A stretch of 64,000 nt of DNA from assembly GCA_002786025.1 (NCBI GenBank), contig NHNW01000058.1, positions 186,001 to 250,000 of the forward strand, read 5' to 3'. Under the pieces are notes generated by a model. That model had not been told where the DNA came from, made no database searches, and worked only from the letters and a program-made list of their open reading frames with translations. How positions within the stretch are numbered: the stretch's first letter is position 1; each line of letters starts with the position of its first letter. Position numbers and translations under genes: made by a program. Origin of the DNA: Zasmidium citrigriseum (taxonomy: Eukaryota; Ascomycota; Dothideomycetes; Mycosphaerellales; Mycosphaerellaceae). Of the stretch, positions 1 to 9,813 are shown piece by piece.

Positions 1-1110
1 TAGGAATAGTTATACGCCTTAAGAAAGGCCTATATAGGCTTAAGTAAGTAGTAGTACTATAGTACTAAGAGGTAACCTAACTTTTAATTAATCTTAGCTT
101 TAAAAGACTATAGTCTAACCCCTACGTATTTATCCTCGACGACATAGCCGTTATAATACACGTTAATAACTTCTAGATCCTTAGTAAGTTAAGGGAGAAG
201 ATTAACTAGCTCCTAGGCAAAATAAGGAAGACTTAGAAGGTTAAGGAAGTTAATATAACGCTCTTCCTTAGTATTTAACTTATCTAAAGAGGTAAGTATA
301 AGTTAAAGCTCTTATAAGAATACTATGCTCTTAAAAAGCTTCGTAGCTATAATCTTAATAAGGTACGATCTATTAAGTATCCTATAGATAAGATATATAA
401 GCCTTTTAAAGGAGAATGTATACTATAGGACTATACCCTATTTAATAAGATTATTAGAGAGCTATAGTATCTCTTAAACTATATAAGACCTAACATCTCC
501 TATACTATTAACTACTTAGCTAGATTCCTTTAGAATCCTTCTCCTAAGTATATTACTACTACTAAATATGTTTAGAGATACATTTCTAGTACTAAGGATA
601 AGAGAATTATCTATAGGAAGTATAAGGCTCTTAAAATTAAGGTCTTCTCTAACTTAGACTTCGCTAGAGATCTAGATACTATAAGATCTACTACTAGATT
701 ATTAATTAAGATAAGTAGTACTCTAGTAATCTAGAGATTAAAGATATAGAAGTAGGTTATACTATCTAGTACTAAAGCTAAGTATCTTACTCTTACGGAG
801 ATATATAGAGAACTCTATTAGCTTTAAAATCTACTTACTAAACTTAGGCTATTAGTTATAAAAGTCCCTAGGTAATTTAAGATCTTTATTAATAATAAGT
901 TAGCTATCTATCTTATTAAGAACTACGTAGACTCTAGAAGATTAAGGCATATCTCTCTTAGAAATTACTACTATAGAGAATAATATAATAATAGCCTAAT
1001 CTTAATTAAGTACATTAAGACTATAAAGTAATAAGTAGATACCCTTACTAAAGCTAGAAGGATAAACTAACTTTTATAAGTATGTCCTATATACTTATAT
1101 ATATTACACT
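1..1110 (+). mobile_element. Ty1/Copia retrotransposon relic, 3' part of pol (RT to RNase H), RIP-mutated
   Basis: Read through its many stops, the plus strand still shows the order of a Copia polyprotein end. There is a degraded active-site region near 150-250, then an RPNISYTINYLARFL-like stretch near 487-530 (the conserved 'RPDI.YAV..L.RF' of Copia RT). Next come RDLDTIRSTT near 670-700, LSSTKAKYLTLTE near 760-800 (family: ALSSTEAEYxAL) and RRLRHISLRNYYYRE near 935-975 (family: RSKHIDIRYHFIRE). Tryptophan codons have become TAG and CA/TG dinucleotides are almost absent, which is the footprint of C-to-T mutation at CpA on both strands. The element runs off the left edge of the window. It cannot encode a working protein. 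Confidence 0.85.
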
Positions 1111-2441
1111 TATTTAAATTTCTTTTATAACTAGAAACTAGAGACTAGAGACTATTTTTAGTAGTAATATACAAGCCTTTTTATTCTATAGTATTAAAAT
1201 TAAATCTAAAAGCTAAAATAACTTTTTAGTATACTAATACTAAGTATCTAGAAAGTATAAAATACTAAAAGTAAGAGAGTCTCCTTCCTAAGCTTAACTT
1301 TTTATTCTAAAGAAAGAAAGAAACCTTAAGCTATCTATCTATATATAAGACTACGAGCTTATTAATTAACTACTACGTAGGTAGTTATACCTACCTAGCT
1401 TAAAGGTACGGCTATTATTTATATACTTATTAAACTACTCCTCCGTAAGAGCTAGAGTACGCCTTATAATCTTATTCCGCTCCTAAAGAGAAGTATTTAC
1501 TAAGAAGTTGAAGTTTATAATAATCTAGCTAGTACGTAATCTATCGCTAACTATACGTACCTTATAAGTAAAGTATAGATCCTAACGATTATTAGAGGCA
1601 CCTTACTACTACTTAGAGCGTCCTAAGCTATTAGAATAATCTAAAGCATTCGAATTATAGCGAACTAGCTTCTTAGGAGTTCTTAGCTATCGTATATATC
1701 CTAAAGTACTATAAGTTAGGTACTAAAGGCCCTATATATAAATAGTATATGTATTATAGAAGTATATAACGCTAGTACTATTAATAGCCGTAATCTTATT
1801 ATATACTCTAAAGAAGGTAGGGTAAGTAGTTAGCGCTACTATTAAGCGTAATAGTAGACTATCTATTAAAGATAGGAGACTAAGTAAGCTAAAGAGGGGT
1901 ATTAGTAGTATTATTAAAGAATACTATCTACTAAACTAATAGCTTCTAACGAGCTATAGAGAAGTTAAGGCTACGGTTCTAAGCCTCTAGTATATCCTAA
2001 TACTAGCGTAAATTAACCTAGCTTAAGTAGAGGTTAGTATAGGCATTATTAACTATAGCCTAAAGCTAAAAGTCTATTATTTAGGCAGACATAATAACTA
2101 TAAATAGTTAGTAGCGCTCTTAAAACTTAGTACTAGATATTATACCTTATTATTAATAATATTAGAAGAGGTATAGAAGTATTTAAGTAGATTAAGGTGT
2201 ACTAAAGTAGTATAGAAAGGTTATAGTATAAGAGAAGGTTTAAACTATAAGAGAAGGTTATTATTATACCCTAGTATAGTAGGAAGTTTACTAGAAGTTA
2301 GGTAACTACTATATATGTTTCTAGAAGGCACCTACTCTTTTAGTAACTTATTAAGCTAGTAATAAGAGCATATAAGCCTAATAGGCACTTATAATAGCAA
2401 TTAAACAGTATTAAGTAATCTATTTAAATGCTAAGGGGGAG
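1111..2441. mobile_element. RIP-mutated repetitive DNA, family not assigned
   Basis: This stretch continues the AT-rich composition nearly devoid of CA/TG of the Copia relic, but I could not read a known protein from it in either strand. It ends in AAGGGGGAG at about 2433-2441, which looks like a polypurine tract placed directly before a TG-starting repeat. That placement suggests it is the internal part of a plus-strand LTR element, or a nested insertion between the pol remnant and its 3' LTR. It contains no intact gene. Confidence 0.55.
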
Positions 2442-2603
2442 TGTTATACCTATAAGGTTACGTAAGTGCTAAGGAAGCCATACTATTAGAATTCGCACCT
2501 CTTAGATAGTTGATCTTTAATCAATTATTCAATCATTATATGAAGGCCATAATCCTGCTGCACAACACGTAGGAAGAATCTTCAATCTTACAATCTTATT
2601 ACA
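2442..2603 (+). repeat. Candidate LTR (or LTR fragment) at the transposon/gene boundary
   Basis: The segment starts TGTTATACC immediately after a purine-rich tract and ends ...TTACA, the TG...CA form of LTRs. From about 2480 onward CA and TG dinucleotides are common again, unlike the DNA to its left. The partner LTR lies outside the window, so neither its identity nor a target-site duplication could be checked. It ends about 145 bases from the stop of the asparagine-synthase-like gene. Confidence 0.45.
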
Positions 2604-2747
2604 TGTATTCAAGAATAATGTATCTGAAGACGATGTGGCAACCCAAAGCGCCTCGCTTCATTCCGTCTCGGACTGCCCATCGTCATCAGCACCTATGCCT
2701 AGCTGCAAGCCCCGGAAGACATTCTGAGCACGCCAAACAGACGCGCT

Positions 2748-4834
2748 CTATTCCGCCTTGGACTGCTCACTGCCATAAGCACCCACACCGACCTGCAAGC
2801 CCAAGGAGACGATCTGAGCAAGCCAAATAGCCTCACGGAAGAGAGCATCGTCCTGCTCAGCGAAAGCCCGATCCACCATGCCGCTACAGATCCCCCACTC
2901 GGCGACACCCAGTCCACGCACATTCTCCTCTGTGAGCAGCGACTTCAGCTTCATATGCAGCGGGCCATGCATCTTCCAGCGAAATGGCGCCGCAAAGGCG
3001 TGCTTGCGGCGAGCATACACCTCGTCCGTCACGTATGGCTTGACTGCCTCGCGAAATATCCACTTCTCGGTCGGTGTTCCGTCTTGTCCCAGATGGACAA
3101 GCGTGTCCACTGGCAGTTGATGCGCGAACTCGGCGAGCTTGTGGTCGAGAAAGGGTGGCTGTGTGGACGTGGTCAGTACCAATTGTGCTCGCTATCGAAA
3201 GAAGATCGACTTACTCTTGACTCCACGGAGTGCGCCATTTCCGCACCATCGCTGATGCACGCAATCACTAGGTTAGGAAGCAACGTCTTCTGCCACGCCA
3301 ACAGCGACTTGTGCAGTGGATGGTAGGTCTGCATGTCCTCGATTTCTTCGGGGGAGAAGCACTCTGAGATGGCCTCAAAGGGATTGCTGAGTGCCTTGAC
3401 GTCTTCACGCAGCCAGCTGTCGTGAGGGAAGATGGGGAGCTCGCAGAACGAAGGGGGCAGACCTAGCTTCTGGATGGCTTTGTTGTTGCGATGCTCCTGG
3501 CTTCTCTCTGGGAGCTCGCGAACTCGGCCGAAGAATTGGACATTCTGTTCGAAGTCCCGTAATGCCCGCTCTCGTGCGTCGTGCGAGGCATCCTGGAGCT
3601 CTGAAGACCTACGCTGATCATCAGCCAGCAGCCGGTCCCCCACGAAGAAGATGTACCCTCCAAACAACTCATCGGAACCGTCGCCGTTGAGCACCACTCG
3701 CAAACCATCCTCGCGGATGCGCCGGCTCAGGATCTTCTTTGCAATGTGCTGCAGATCCCACATGGGAACCTCGCCTAACCAGCACGACTCCTCAAACTCA
3801 TCGACCAGTGCTTGCTCTGTGACCGGAACTTTGACCAGCGGTAATCCGAGCTGTCTCGCAGTCCGAGCGGCGATGGCGGATTCGTCCAGTTCAGCGTCGC
3901 CCGGGAATTCGATGGTGTAGCAAGTTGGCATCTCGCGCTGGCCTCTGCAGATTTCAGCGGCCATGCCAGCGACCGCACTGCTGTCGACACCGCCACTCAA
4001 GAGGAGACCGATCGGGACATCGGTCGACTTGACACGAATCTCGACCGACTCCCGCAACAATGCCCGCAACTCACCCACCAGCTTCTCGGTTGGTCGATCA
4101 TCATTCATGACTTGATTCGCGGGAAAATGGGTCCTCCAGTATGGACGGAAGACGATCTCATCCAGTGAATCTTGCTTCCGGATGACTGCAATGTGACCGG
4201 CCGGCACTTTCCTGATGCCCTCGAAGAGGGTTCTGTGGCCGTAGTGACCGCCGCCCTGAGCAAAGCAAACTGAATCCCATTGCAGGTGCTCGTCCTCGTT
4301 CAGCAAGCCCGCGATTCCCTTGCACTGCGTAGCGACCAAGAGGCGGTTGCCAAAGACGCCGTAATGAAGCGGCTTGATGCCGAATCGATCACGAGTGATG
4401 ATCAACATCCGTGTGACACCGTCGTAAAGGACAATGGAAAACTCTCCCCTGAGATGCTCGACAAAGCCGACCCCATGCCGTCTGTACAGCGCAATCGCCA
4501 TTTCAGAGTCGGAGTTGGAAGAGAATGTGTACTCGCAGGAGAGGTCATTGCGAAGCTCTTCTGGGTAGTACAGCTCGCCGTTGACCACCACGTGGATGTC
4601 GTCGGCTGGATTCGTGCTGTGAAGGGGCTGATGGCCTGCGGCGCTTAGATCTCGAGTCGCCAGGCGTGCGTGGGCGAGGCCGACATGGCCGTCGGGAGAG
4701 ATCCAGGTGCCTGCGCTGTCGGGGCCGCGATGGCGCTGTAGTCTGTTGCACTTGTCCAGTCGAGTCTGTATGTCCGAGGACTGTTGGCATGTGCTTTGCC
4801 CGGAGCGATCAAGGATCGCGCCGATGCCACACAT
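2748..4834 (-). CDS. Asparagine synthase family protein (glutamine-hydrolysing type)
   Basis: The predicted enzyme has about 676 residues in two exons, 4834-3215 and 3158-2748. The 56-base intron has a GTAAGT donor, a CACACAG acceptor and phase 0. The mature N terminus is MCGIGAILD, giving the catalytic Cys2 of class II glutamine amidotransferases, followed by RHRGPDSAG near residue 35. The synthase half has the PP-loop SGGVDSS near 280 and GDGSDELFGGY near 385. The splice joins SVESR to PPFLDHKLAEF, matching the conserved 'SVE.R.PFLDH' of AsnB. Family members transfer glutamine-derived ammonia to an adenylated carboxylate; asparagine is the usual product, but fungal paralogues also amidate secondary metabolites. 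At 676 residues it is longer than a typical AsnB of about 550-600. It is the first gene beside the left transposon block and shows no obvious RIP damage. Whether it is the housekeeping or a specialised paralogue is not visible. Confidence 0.9.
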
Positions 4835-5536
4835 GGTTGTGAGGTGATGTACTGATCGCCGTCGGCAGGAATATGGAGTTTTTTTCGAGGTCGGTTCGAG
4901 TGGCGGGCTCTGGAAAGGTGATGAAGTGAAGGTTAGGCTGAAATGTTATCAGTTGTTGAAGCTGTATTGCTGTTGCTGTAGTAGTTGTAGTTGTTCTTGT
5001 TGTCGAAAGCGTTCTTGAAGTTGTGTTTGAGGTCGTTACAGTTGCTGCCATTCTTCACTAGAGAATGAAGTTAAGAAACGGCTGAGTTGCCTGCATGTGA
5101 ACCATGTGATGCAGCAGCAGTTACTAGCTGTCTATTCACTTAAGCTTCATACGGGGTTTTGCGCTTTCATGTGAAGCCTGCATTGGCCAATCACACGGCT
5201 TTTCGGCTCATTCGAGGCTGTCAGCAAATTCGTTGTGAATGTTGTGCCATTGGTGCTTCGGCTATAGAGGAAGACATGCCTATCTCTCCTAATTCTGTCG
5301 AAAACGACTGTACAGTCTAGCAGGCCACTTGAGAGCTTTGAGATCATGTTCGGAGCGGGCTAATCTTCCAGACTACCAATTTGAGCGAAAGAAGGAAAGT
5401 AGGCCGCTTGAGCCTTACAACGACCGTCGTTACCCAAGCGAAGGAGTGCACTTTTCATATGGATCTGGTATTGATTGAAGTCGCCTTCCATTACAACATT
5501 GCCGGGGCTATCTATTCTTGAATTTGTCTTCTTCTT
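4835..5536. other. Intergenic, promoter side of the asparagine-synthase-like gene
   Basis: No credible gene is seen. At 4940-5040 the strand is rich in TTG/GTT/GTA triplets, so the transcript leader of the gene to the left would be CAA/CAG/AAC-rich. This is a low-complexity leader of a kind common in filamentous fungi. The rest is unremarkable. Confidence 0.5.
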
Positions 5537-5776
5537 ATGCGCTTCATCTGTGCTGTCTTGCTAGCATGCGCGCTGGGTATAGAGTCGAAGCCAGTCTTTT
5601 GCGAAGCTCCTAAATGTACGATAGCGCAATTTGGCTCGGAGACGGTCTCGATCCAAGTCTTCAACTCAGCACCTCGTAAAATGGAATGCGCTCGCACAGG
5701 TTTCACCATCAGCCCGGTTCGGATCACCATCAACCATCGGCAAGACGAACATGTCTCTGTGAGCGAATATCTGTGA
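5537..5776 (+). CDS. Small putative secreted protein (79 aa)
   Basis: This single open frame starts MRFICAVLLACALG, a short basic and then hydrophobic signal-peptide-like N terminus with cleavage plausible near residue 18. The mature part would be about 60 residues with three cysteines (two in FCEAPKC) and no recognised domain. Size and Cys content fit a small secreted or effector-like protein, but the frame is short and has no splice signals to test it. A frame on the opposite strand covers much of the same DNA. A chance ORF is quite possible. Confidence 0.35.
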   Translation: MRFICAVLLACALGIESKPVFCEAPKCTIAQFGSETVSIQVFNSAPRKMECARTGFTISPVRITINHRQDEHVSVSEYL

Positions 5777-6080
5777 AGGCCACTCAACGCTGGACACACA
5801 TATCGATGTTTGACGTGAGAGAAACGGAGGATCATGGAGCCTCACTCGAATCCAGTCCTTTGGAGACGCCTTGCGAGTTATGGTAGCCATTACGAGTTGG
5901 ATGAGATGTCATGTGCGTCTAAACAGGAGAGTTGAGCGACATTCGACGTAAAGACAGGAGGTGAAGTCGTCGTCGGGCCAAAATAGAGTTCGAGAAAGAG
6001 CAAGGGCTTCGGCCCAGTCATCCGAGAACGAGCTGAGACTTGGGAAACAGCGACGCAGGCAACAACAATCTTACAGAAAC
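5777..6080. other. Intergenic leader region of the GrpB-family gene
   Basis: The frame of the GrpB gene is open upstream to an ATG at 5961, but that extension is basic, Gln/Arg-rich and low in complexity. The family-like sequence starts after the ATG at 6081, so this stretch is best read as promoter and 5' leader. Confidence 0.45.
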
Positions 6081-6755
6081 ATGGACAAGACGAATCAGAC
6101 CTATAACGGGTTACCTATAGAAGAAATTGTGAACTACATCGAAGACCAACCAGAGCTAGTCGAGCGAATCGCCCACCGCAAAGTCAAAGGCCCCGAACTA
6201 CACATCGTAGACCCGGACCCAAAATGGCCAGAACACTACAAGCTCTTCGAGGACCGCATCACAGACGCCTTCTCAAAACCCTCAAATAATGACTCAAACA
6301 CCGTGACAATCCTCTCCATCTCCCACGTCGGCTCAACCTCCGTCCCCCACCTCCCCGCCAAATCCTGCATCGACATCGACCTCGTCCTCTCCTCCAATAC
6401 CCTCCCCCACGAGCCCTTCTACGTCCCGCTCCTCGAGCAGGCCGGCTTCCAATACCTCTTCCGCGAACCCGCGTGGATGGGTCACCGCTTCTTCGTCGCT
6501 TCCGAGCCCATCGCGTGTAACTTGCACGTCTGGGGCCCGGGGTGTCCGGAGGTGGAGAGGCATAGGATTTTTCGGGATTGGTTGAGGGAGAATGCCGATG
6601 AGAGGGAGTTGTATGCGCGGACGAAGGTTGAGTGTGCGAGGGCGAGTAGGGAGGGTGGGGAGGGGATGGTTGAGTATACGGTTAGGAAGGGGGAGGTGTT
6701 GAGGGGGATTTTGGGGAGGGCTTTTAAGGCTTTAGGCTTCTTCAATGAAGAGTGA
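6081..6755 (+). CDS. GrpB family (UPF0157) nucleotidyltransferase-fold protein
   Basis: The product has 224 residues, taking the methionine at 6081. An in-frame ATG at 5961 would only add a basic low-complexity tail. The core has VDPDPKWPEHY near residue 48, then HVGSTSVPHLPAKSCIDIDL near 84-103. The GS...D.D pattern is the nucleotidyltransferase-type active-site signature of GrpB proteins. This is followed by HRFFVASEP and NLHVWGPG, also typical of the family. GrpB proteins are widespread in bacteria and fungi, are usually about 170-230 residues, and lack a well-established substrate. The gene has no intron. Codon use changes abruptly: C-ending codons dominate to about 6510 and G/T-ending codons after that, as in several neighbouring genes. 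Confidence 0.85.
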   Translation: MDKTNQTYNGLPIEEIVNYIEDQPELVERIAHRKVKGPELHIVDPDPKWPEHYKLFEDRITDAFSKPSNNDSNTVTILSISHVGSTSVPHLPAKSCIDIDLVLSSNTLPHEPFYVPLLEQAGFQYLFREPAWMGHRFFVASEPIACNLHVWGPGCPEVERHRIFRDWLRENADERELYARTKVECARASREGGEGMVEYTVRKGEVLRGILGRAFKALGFFNEE

Positions 6756-6979
6756 TGGTGGATGATTGTGTTGTTCTTGCTGACGGATTCTTTGTTCATT
6801 GTTCGGCGATGATGTGGCAAACTCGGCCTTCGGGCCGGAAAGTTCGGAGCACCGAGTTTCAGCTCCGGATATATCAACCTCCCCTTCTAACAAAGACCTT
6901 CTCGACTCTCTTCCTCCCTTGACCTCCGAAACCTCCATCCAACTTCCTCTCCGTCGCAACAACACCAAAACCACACAAA

Positions 6980-7159
6980 ATGGACTTCCAATCCCGCCGC
7001 TACCGCAACTACTACGCCCGCCAATCTCTCGCCCCACGCTATCCACTCCCACTCGGCCGCTATGGTCCTGGCAAGGGCAAAGGATTGTTGAAGATTGGCA
7101 TACTGGGCACTGTCGGATATTTCATCGCGAAGAAGCTGGCCCAGCCGAACGCAAACTGA
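6980..7159 (+). CDS. Small single-pass membrane protein (59 aa)
   Basis: This is a 60-codon frame from an AAAATGG start context, preceded by a long pyrimidine-rich leader (6880-6960) of the kind seen before expressed fungal genes. The first 30 residues are Tyr/Arg-rich (MDFQSRRYRNYY...). Near residues 35-53 there is one hydrophobic segment, LLKIGILGTVGYFIAKKLA, with lysines at both ends, suggesting a tail-anchored or inner-mitochondrial microprotein. No family is recognised. C-ending codons dominate, as in the bona fide genes nearby, which supports it being coding. Confidence 0.5.
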   Translation: MDFQSRRYRNYYARQSLAPRYPLPLGRYGPGKGKGLLKIGILGTVGYFIAKKLAQPNAN

Positions 7160-7645
7160 GTAAGCACTTCCAAAATGCTGCTCCCAAAAACGATCTCGAA
7201 TGCTGACAAGGATCTCAGACGTCTGTGTGGTGAATCGAGGCGACTCCCGATCGGCATGAAGCATTGAAGATCGAGAAAACTGGGCGAGATTGTATTGCTC
7301 GTTGAAGATGCTTTTACAATGGAGTTGGAGCGTTGGACTTGCTGGAGGCTGTTGATGTTAGTGGGATCAGAAGAGCATCATGCATGGCAACATGAATTGA
7401 AACAAGGGGCCTTGTCTGAACAAAGAGCACAGGCCGATGAACCACCTGTGAGGCAAGCAGAGCTGCATGTAAACTACACCGCTTAAAGCTATACCCGACT
7501 CTATGAAGCAGGCAGCCTGCTCTCCTCGACCTTTTCTTGCATGTTTCAATCAGCTATGAGTAAATTTTGACGCAGAACTTTGACATCGTAATCATCGTCT
7601 CTTTCCCAGAACGCCATCGGTATGCATGAAGTATCCTCTTCCCGC
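7160..7645. other. Intergenic between convergent genes
   Basis: No supported gene. This is the shared 3' region of the small membrane protein (plus strand) and the 302-residue membrane protein (minus strand). Short open frames here overlap each other on both strands and lack coding-type codon use. Confidence 0.4.
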
Positions 7646-8606
7646 TCACTTTGGCACAGCTCGACTATCCGCCATAGCAACCTCTCGATCCGTCGGTGCT
7701 TCCGCCAGCACATTATTGAAAGGCGACTCTACAGGAGCGGGTGGTGGTGGGTGCTGGTAAGTGCCGTGGCCGTGACTATAAGTCTTGTTCACGCCATCGC
7801 TGTAAGGAGTCTGCGTGCCGTTCGTTGGAGTCCAACCAGCGGCGTTCCTTGACTGATCGTACTGATTCGAGCCACCCATGAGCATCCCATCGCCTGGTAT
7901 TTGCCTTTTCGCCTTTCGAAGTTGGTTGTAAAGCACGCCACAGCCGACCAGTGCCGCTAAAAGTAATACACCGAGCGAGACACCAACACCAGCGCCGACT
8001 GCCGTGACGTTCCCGTCGCTCTTGACTTGTGCCGTGACGGTCACCGTGGAGGATGCACTCGAAGTCGTGTTGACTGATAGAGTTGCGCCATTACTCCGGT
8101 TTATTATAACATTTCCCTCTGCGAGCTGGAAGGGAGTCGCGGTTCCAGTCCCACCATCGGCTAGCTGGCAGCGTTCTGAGGTCACGTTGTAGCCAGGAAA
8201 GCAGCAGAACATGCCATTGGGCTGGTCGTCGTAGGCGAGGTAGAAGGACATGGAGGCGCCGGGGGCGACTGCGTACAACTGTCAGCCTGGATATGTTGTT
8301 CTATTGACCACTATGCTCACCGTCGGTACACTCCTGAGGACATGCCGCATTGCTGAATGTAGAGTCTGTACACGCCCCTCGAGTAATGCGGTTCGCTAGA
8401 CCAACTGTTTGGAGACAGTAGCCGTTGCTCAAGCACGCTTCCGTGTCTCGACAACATGAGCTTTGAGTCGCTTCTGCGTTGCATTCTGTGAAGTTCTCCG
8501 CCCTGGAGTGGTTCGGGAAGTAGCATTGTCGTCCTTGTGCCGAAGCCAGTACTGCAAGACTCAGCCCAGTGAGGAGTAGACACGCGGCTCTTGATCTCGA
8601 GAACAT
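7646..8606 (-). CDS. Secretory single-pass membrane protein with Cys-rich ectodomain
   Basis: Two exons (8606-8321 and 8268-7646) are joined by a 52-base intron (donor GTGAGC, acceptor TACGCAG, phase 1), giving 302 residues. A signal peptide (MFSRSRAACLLLTGLSLAVL...) is followed by a Cys-rich ectodomain with CC pairs (SSCCRDTEACLSNGYC; GMFCCFPGYN), several N-glycosylation sequons, a Ser/Thr-rich stretch, and a transmembrane helix near 184-207 (AGVGVSLGVLLLAALVGCG). A cytoplasmic tail of about 95 residues carries a Pro patch (HPPPPAP). This layout is common among fungal wall-sensor-like or uncharacterised surface proteins. No enzymatic domain is seen and no specific family is claimed. The gene is transcribed away from EAF6. 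Confidence 0.75.
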
Positions 8607-8867
8607 GATAGGAAAAGAAGTTCAGACTGAAGAGCAACGTTTCGTGTGTTACAATAGAATGAAAGAAGAAGAGCGGAGAACCAACAATACTTACCCCAAC
8701 CCCATCATTTGAGAGGGGAGCGTGAGGCTGAATTGCTCCCATGCTCATGATCGACAGTGATGGGTTGCACATGGATGCACAGCCCAATGAATACCCCAGT
8801 CTCATTGCTGCTCACGTCGCTTAAGTGGTGCCTGTTGCCGGTTTGAGTAGAAGCGAGGATAGGGCTG

Positions 8868-9008
8868 CTATTCTTGTGTAAGGCGTGCTTTTGTATGACA
8901 GAGGGTTGCTGTTGTCGTCCTGTTTTCAGCGGGGAGAAGGTTGTCGCCGTATTGCTTGAGACGGAGAAGCTCTTCGCATTCGCGAGCGAGGGCCTTTGAA
9001 ATATCCAT
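8868..9008 (-). CDS. Possible small ORF or gene remnant (46 aa)
   Basis: The short frame starting MDISKALARECEELL has strongly C-ending codons and reads as an amphipathic helix. Both points argue it is or was coding. It lies in the divergent interval between EAF6 and the membrane-protein gene. No family is recognised, and it may be the end of a decayed gene or an upstream exon. Confidence 0.3.
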   Translation of the reverse strand: MDISKALARECEELLRLKQYGDNLLPAENRTTTATLCHTKARLTQE

Positions 9009-9202
9009 AGCAATGATAATAAAGTATTCCATTTCATGTGATGTTGATGGAAAGAGGAAGGAAGGAGAAGTTCGGCCAAACTTTCTCAAGTGAAACTCAA
9101 CAGGGCTTAGTAATCAGCATCAATGTCACCTCCCAACGCGACAGCGATGTGCCATCACCACCACGCGACAACACGCGCCATACCACCCCATCCATCACCA
9201 CA

Positions 9203-9813
9203 ATGACCGAAAACGTTCCCCCAGAATCCGCCAAAGCAGCCACCACCACCGCCGACCAACCCGGCCGACCCTACTACGAATCCCTCCGGCAGACCCTCCG
9301 CCAAACCCTCGAAAAGAAACGCCGTCTCGACGAACAACTCGCAGCGCTCGAAGAGCAAATCTACAAAACCGAAGGCATCTACCTGGAAGAGACGTCCAAC
9401 TCAGGCAACATCGTCCGCGGCTTCGATGGCTGGGTGAAGAATGTCCAGGTCTCCGGGCGCGTGGCTGATGATCGGAGACGGGGGAGGGTGAGGGATGAGG
9501 ATCGCGTGTTTTCGAGGAGTAGTGTTAGTTGGATGAGGGTGAGTGTCAACGATATGCATACACGGGTTGAGAGGCTTGAGTGCTGATGTCTTGGTGACAG
9601 GCGCAGGAAGGTCCTGATTCGAATACGCCCAGCCATGCTCCTACTCCGACTGCTTCTTTTGCGCCGCAGCTTTCGGGACAGGCTTCGAGTGCGGGGACGC
9701 CGAGTGCGAGTAATTCGAAGGCGCCGAGTAATAAGAAGAAGAGGCCGACGGATAAGGAGGATGAGGATGATGCGAAGGTTAAGAGGTCGAAGATTTCGTA
9801 TTCGAGGGATTAG
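9203..9813 (+). CDS. EAF6: Chromatin modification protein EAF6 (NuA4 histone acetyltransferase subunit)
   Basis: Two exons (9203-9538 and 9601-9813), with a 62-base intron (GTGAGT...GACAG, phase 0), give 182 residues. The N-terminal helix has ESLRQTLRQTLEKKRRLDEQ leading into the family signature EEQIYKTEGIYLEETS and GNIVRGFDGWVK, near residues 50-78. The tail is Ser/Pro-rich and ends in a basic-acidic-basic stretch with a nuclear-localisation-like KKKRPTDKEDEDDAKVKR. EAF6 is a small structural subunit of NuA4 and related acetyltransferase complexes and acts in the nucleus. The first methionine of the open frame (9038) lies 55 codons upstream and gives an unrelated low-complexity extension, so 9203 is preferred. 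Codon use switches from C-ending to G/T-ending near 9440. Confidence 0.92.

Noticed and set aside
2603..3326. Short plus-strand frames beside the left repeat
   Set aside because: They are antisense to the asparagine-synthase-like exon 2 or made of repeat-border sequence; no support.
8317..8805. Minus-strand frame of 162 codons
   Set aside because: It overlaps exon 1 of the membrane-protein gene in another frame and lacks its signal peptide and Cys pattern.
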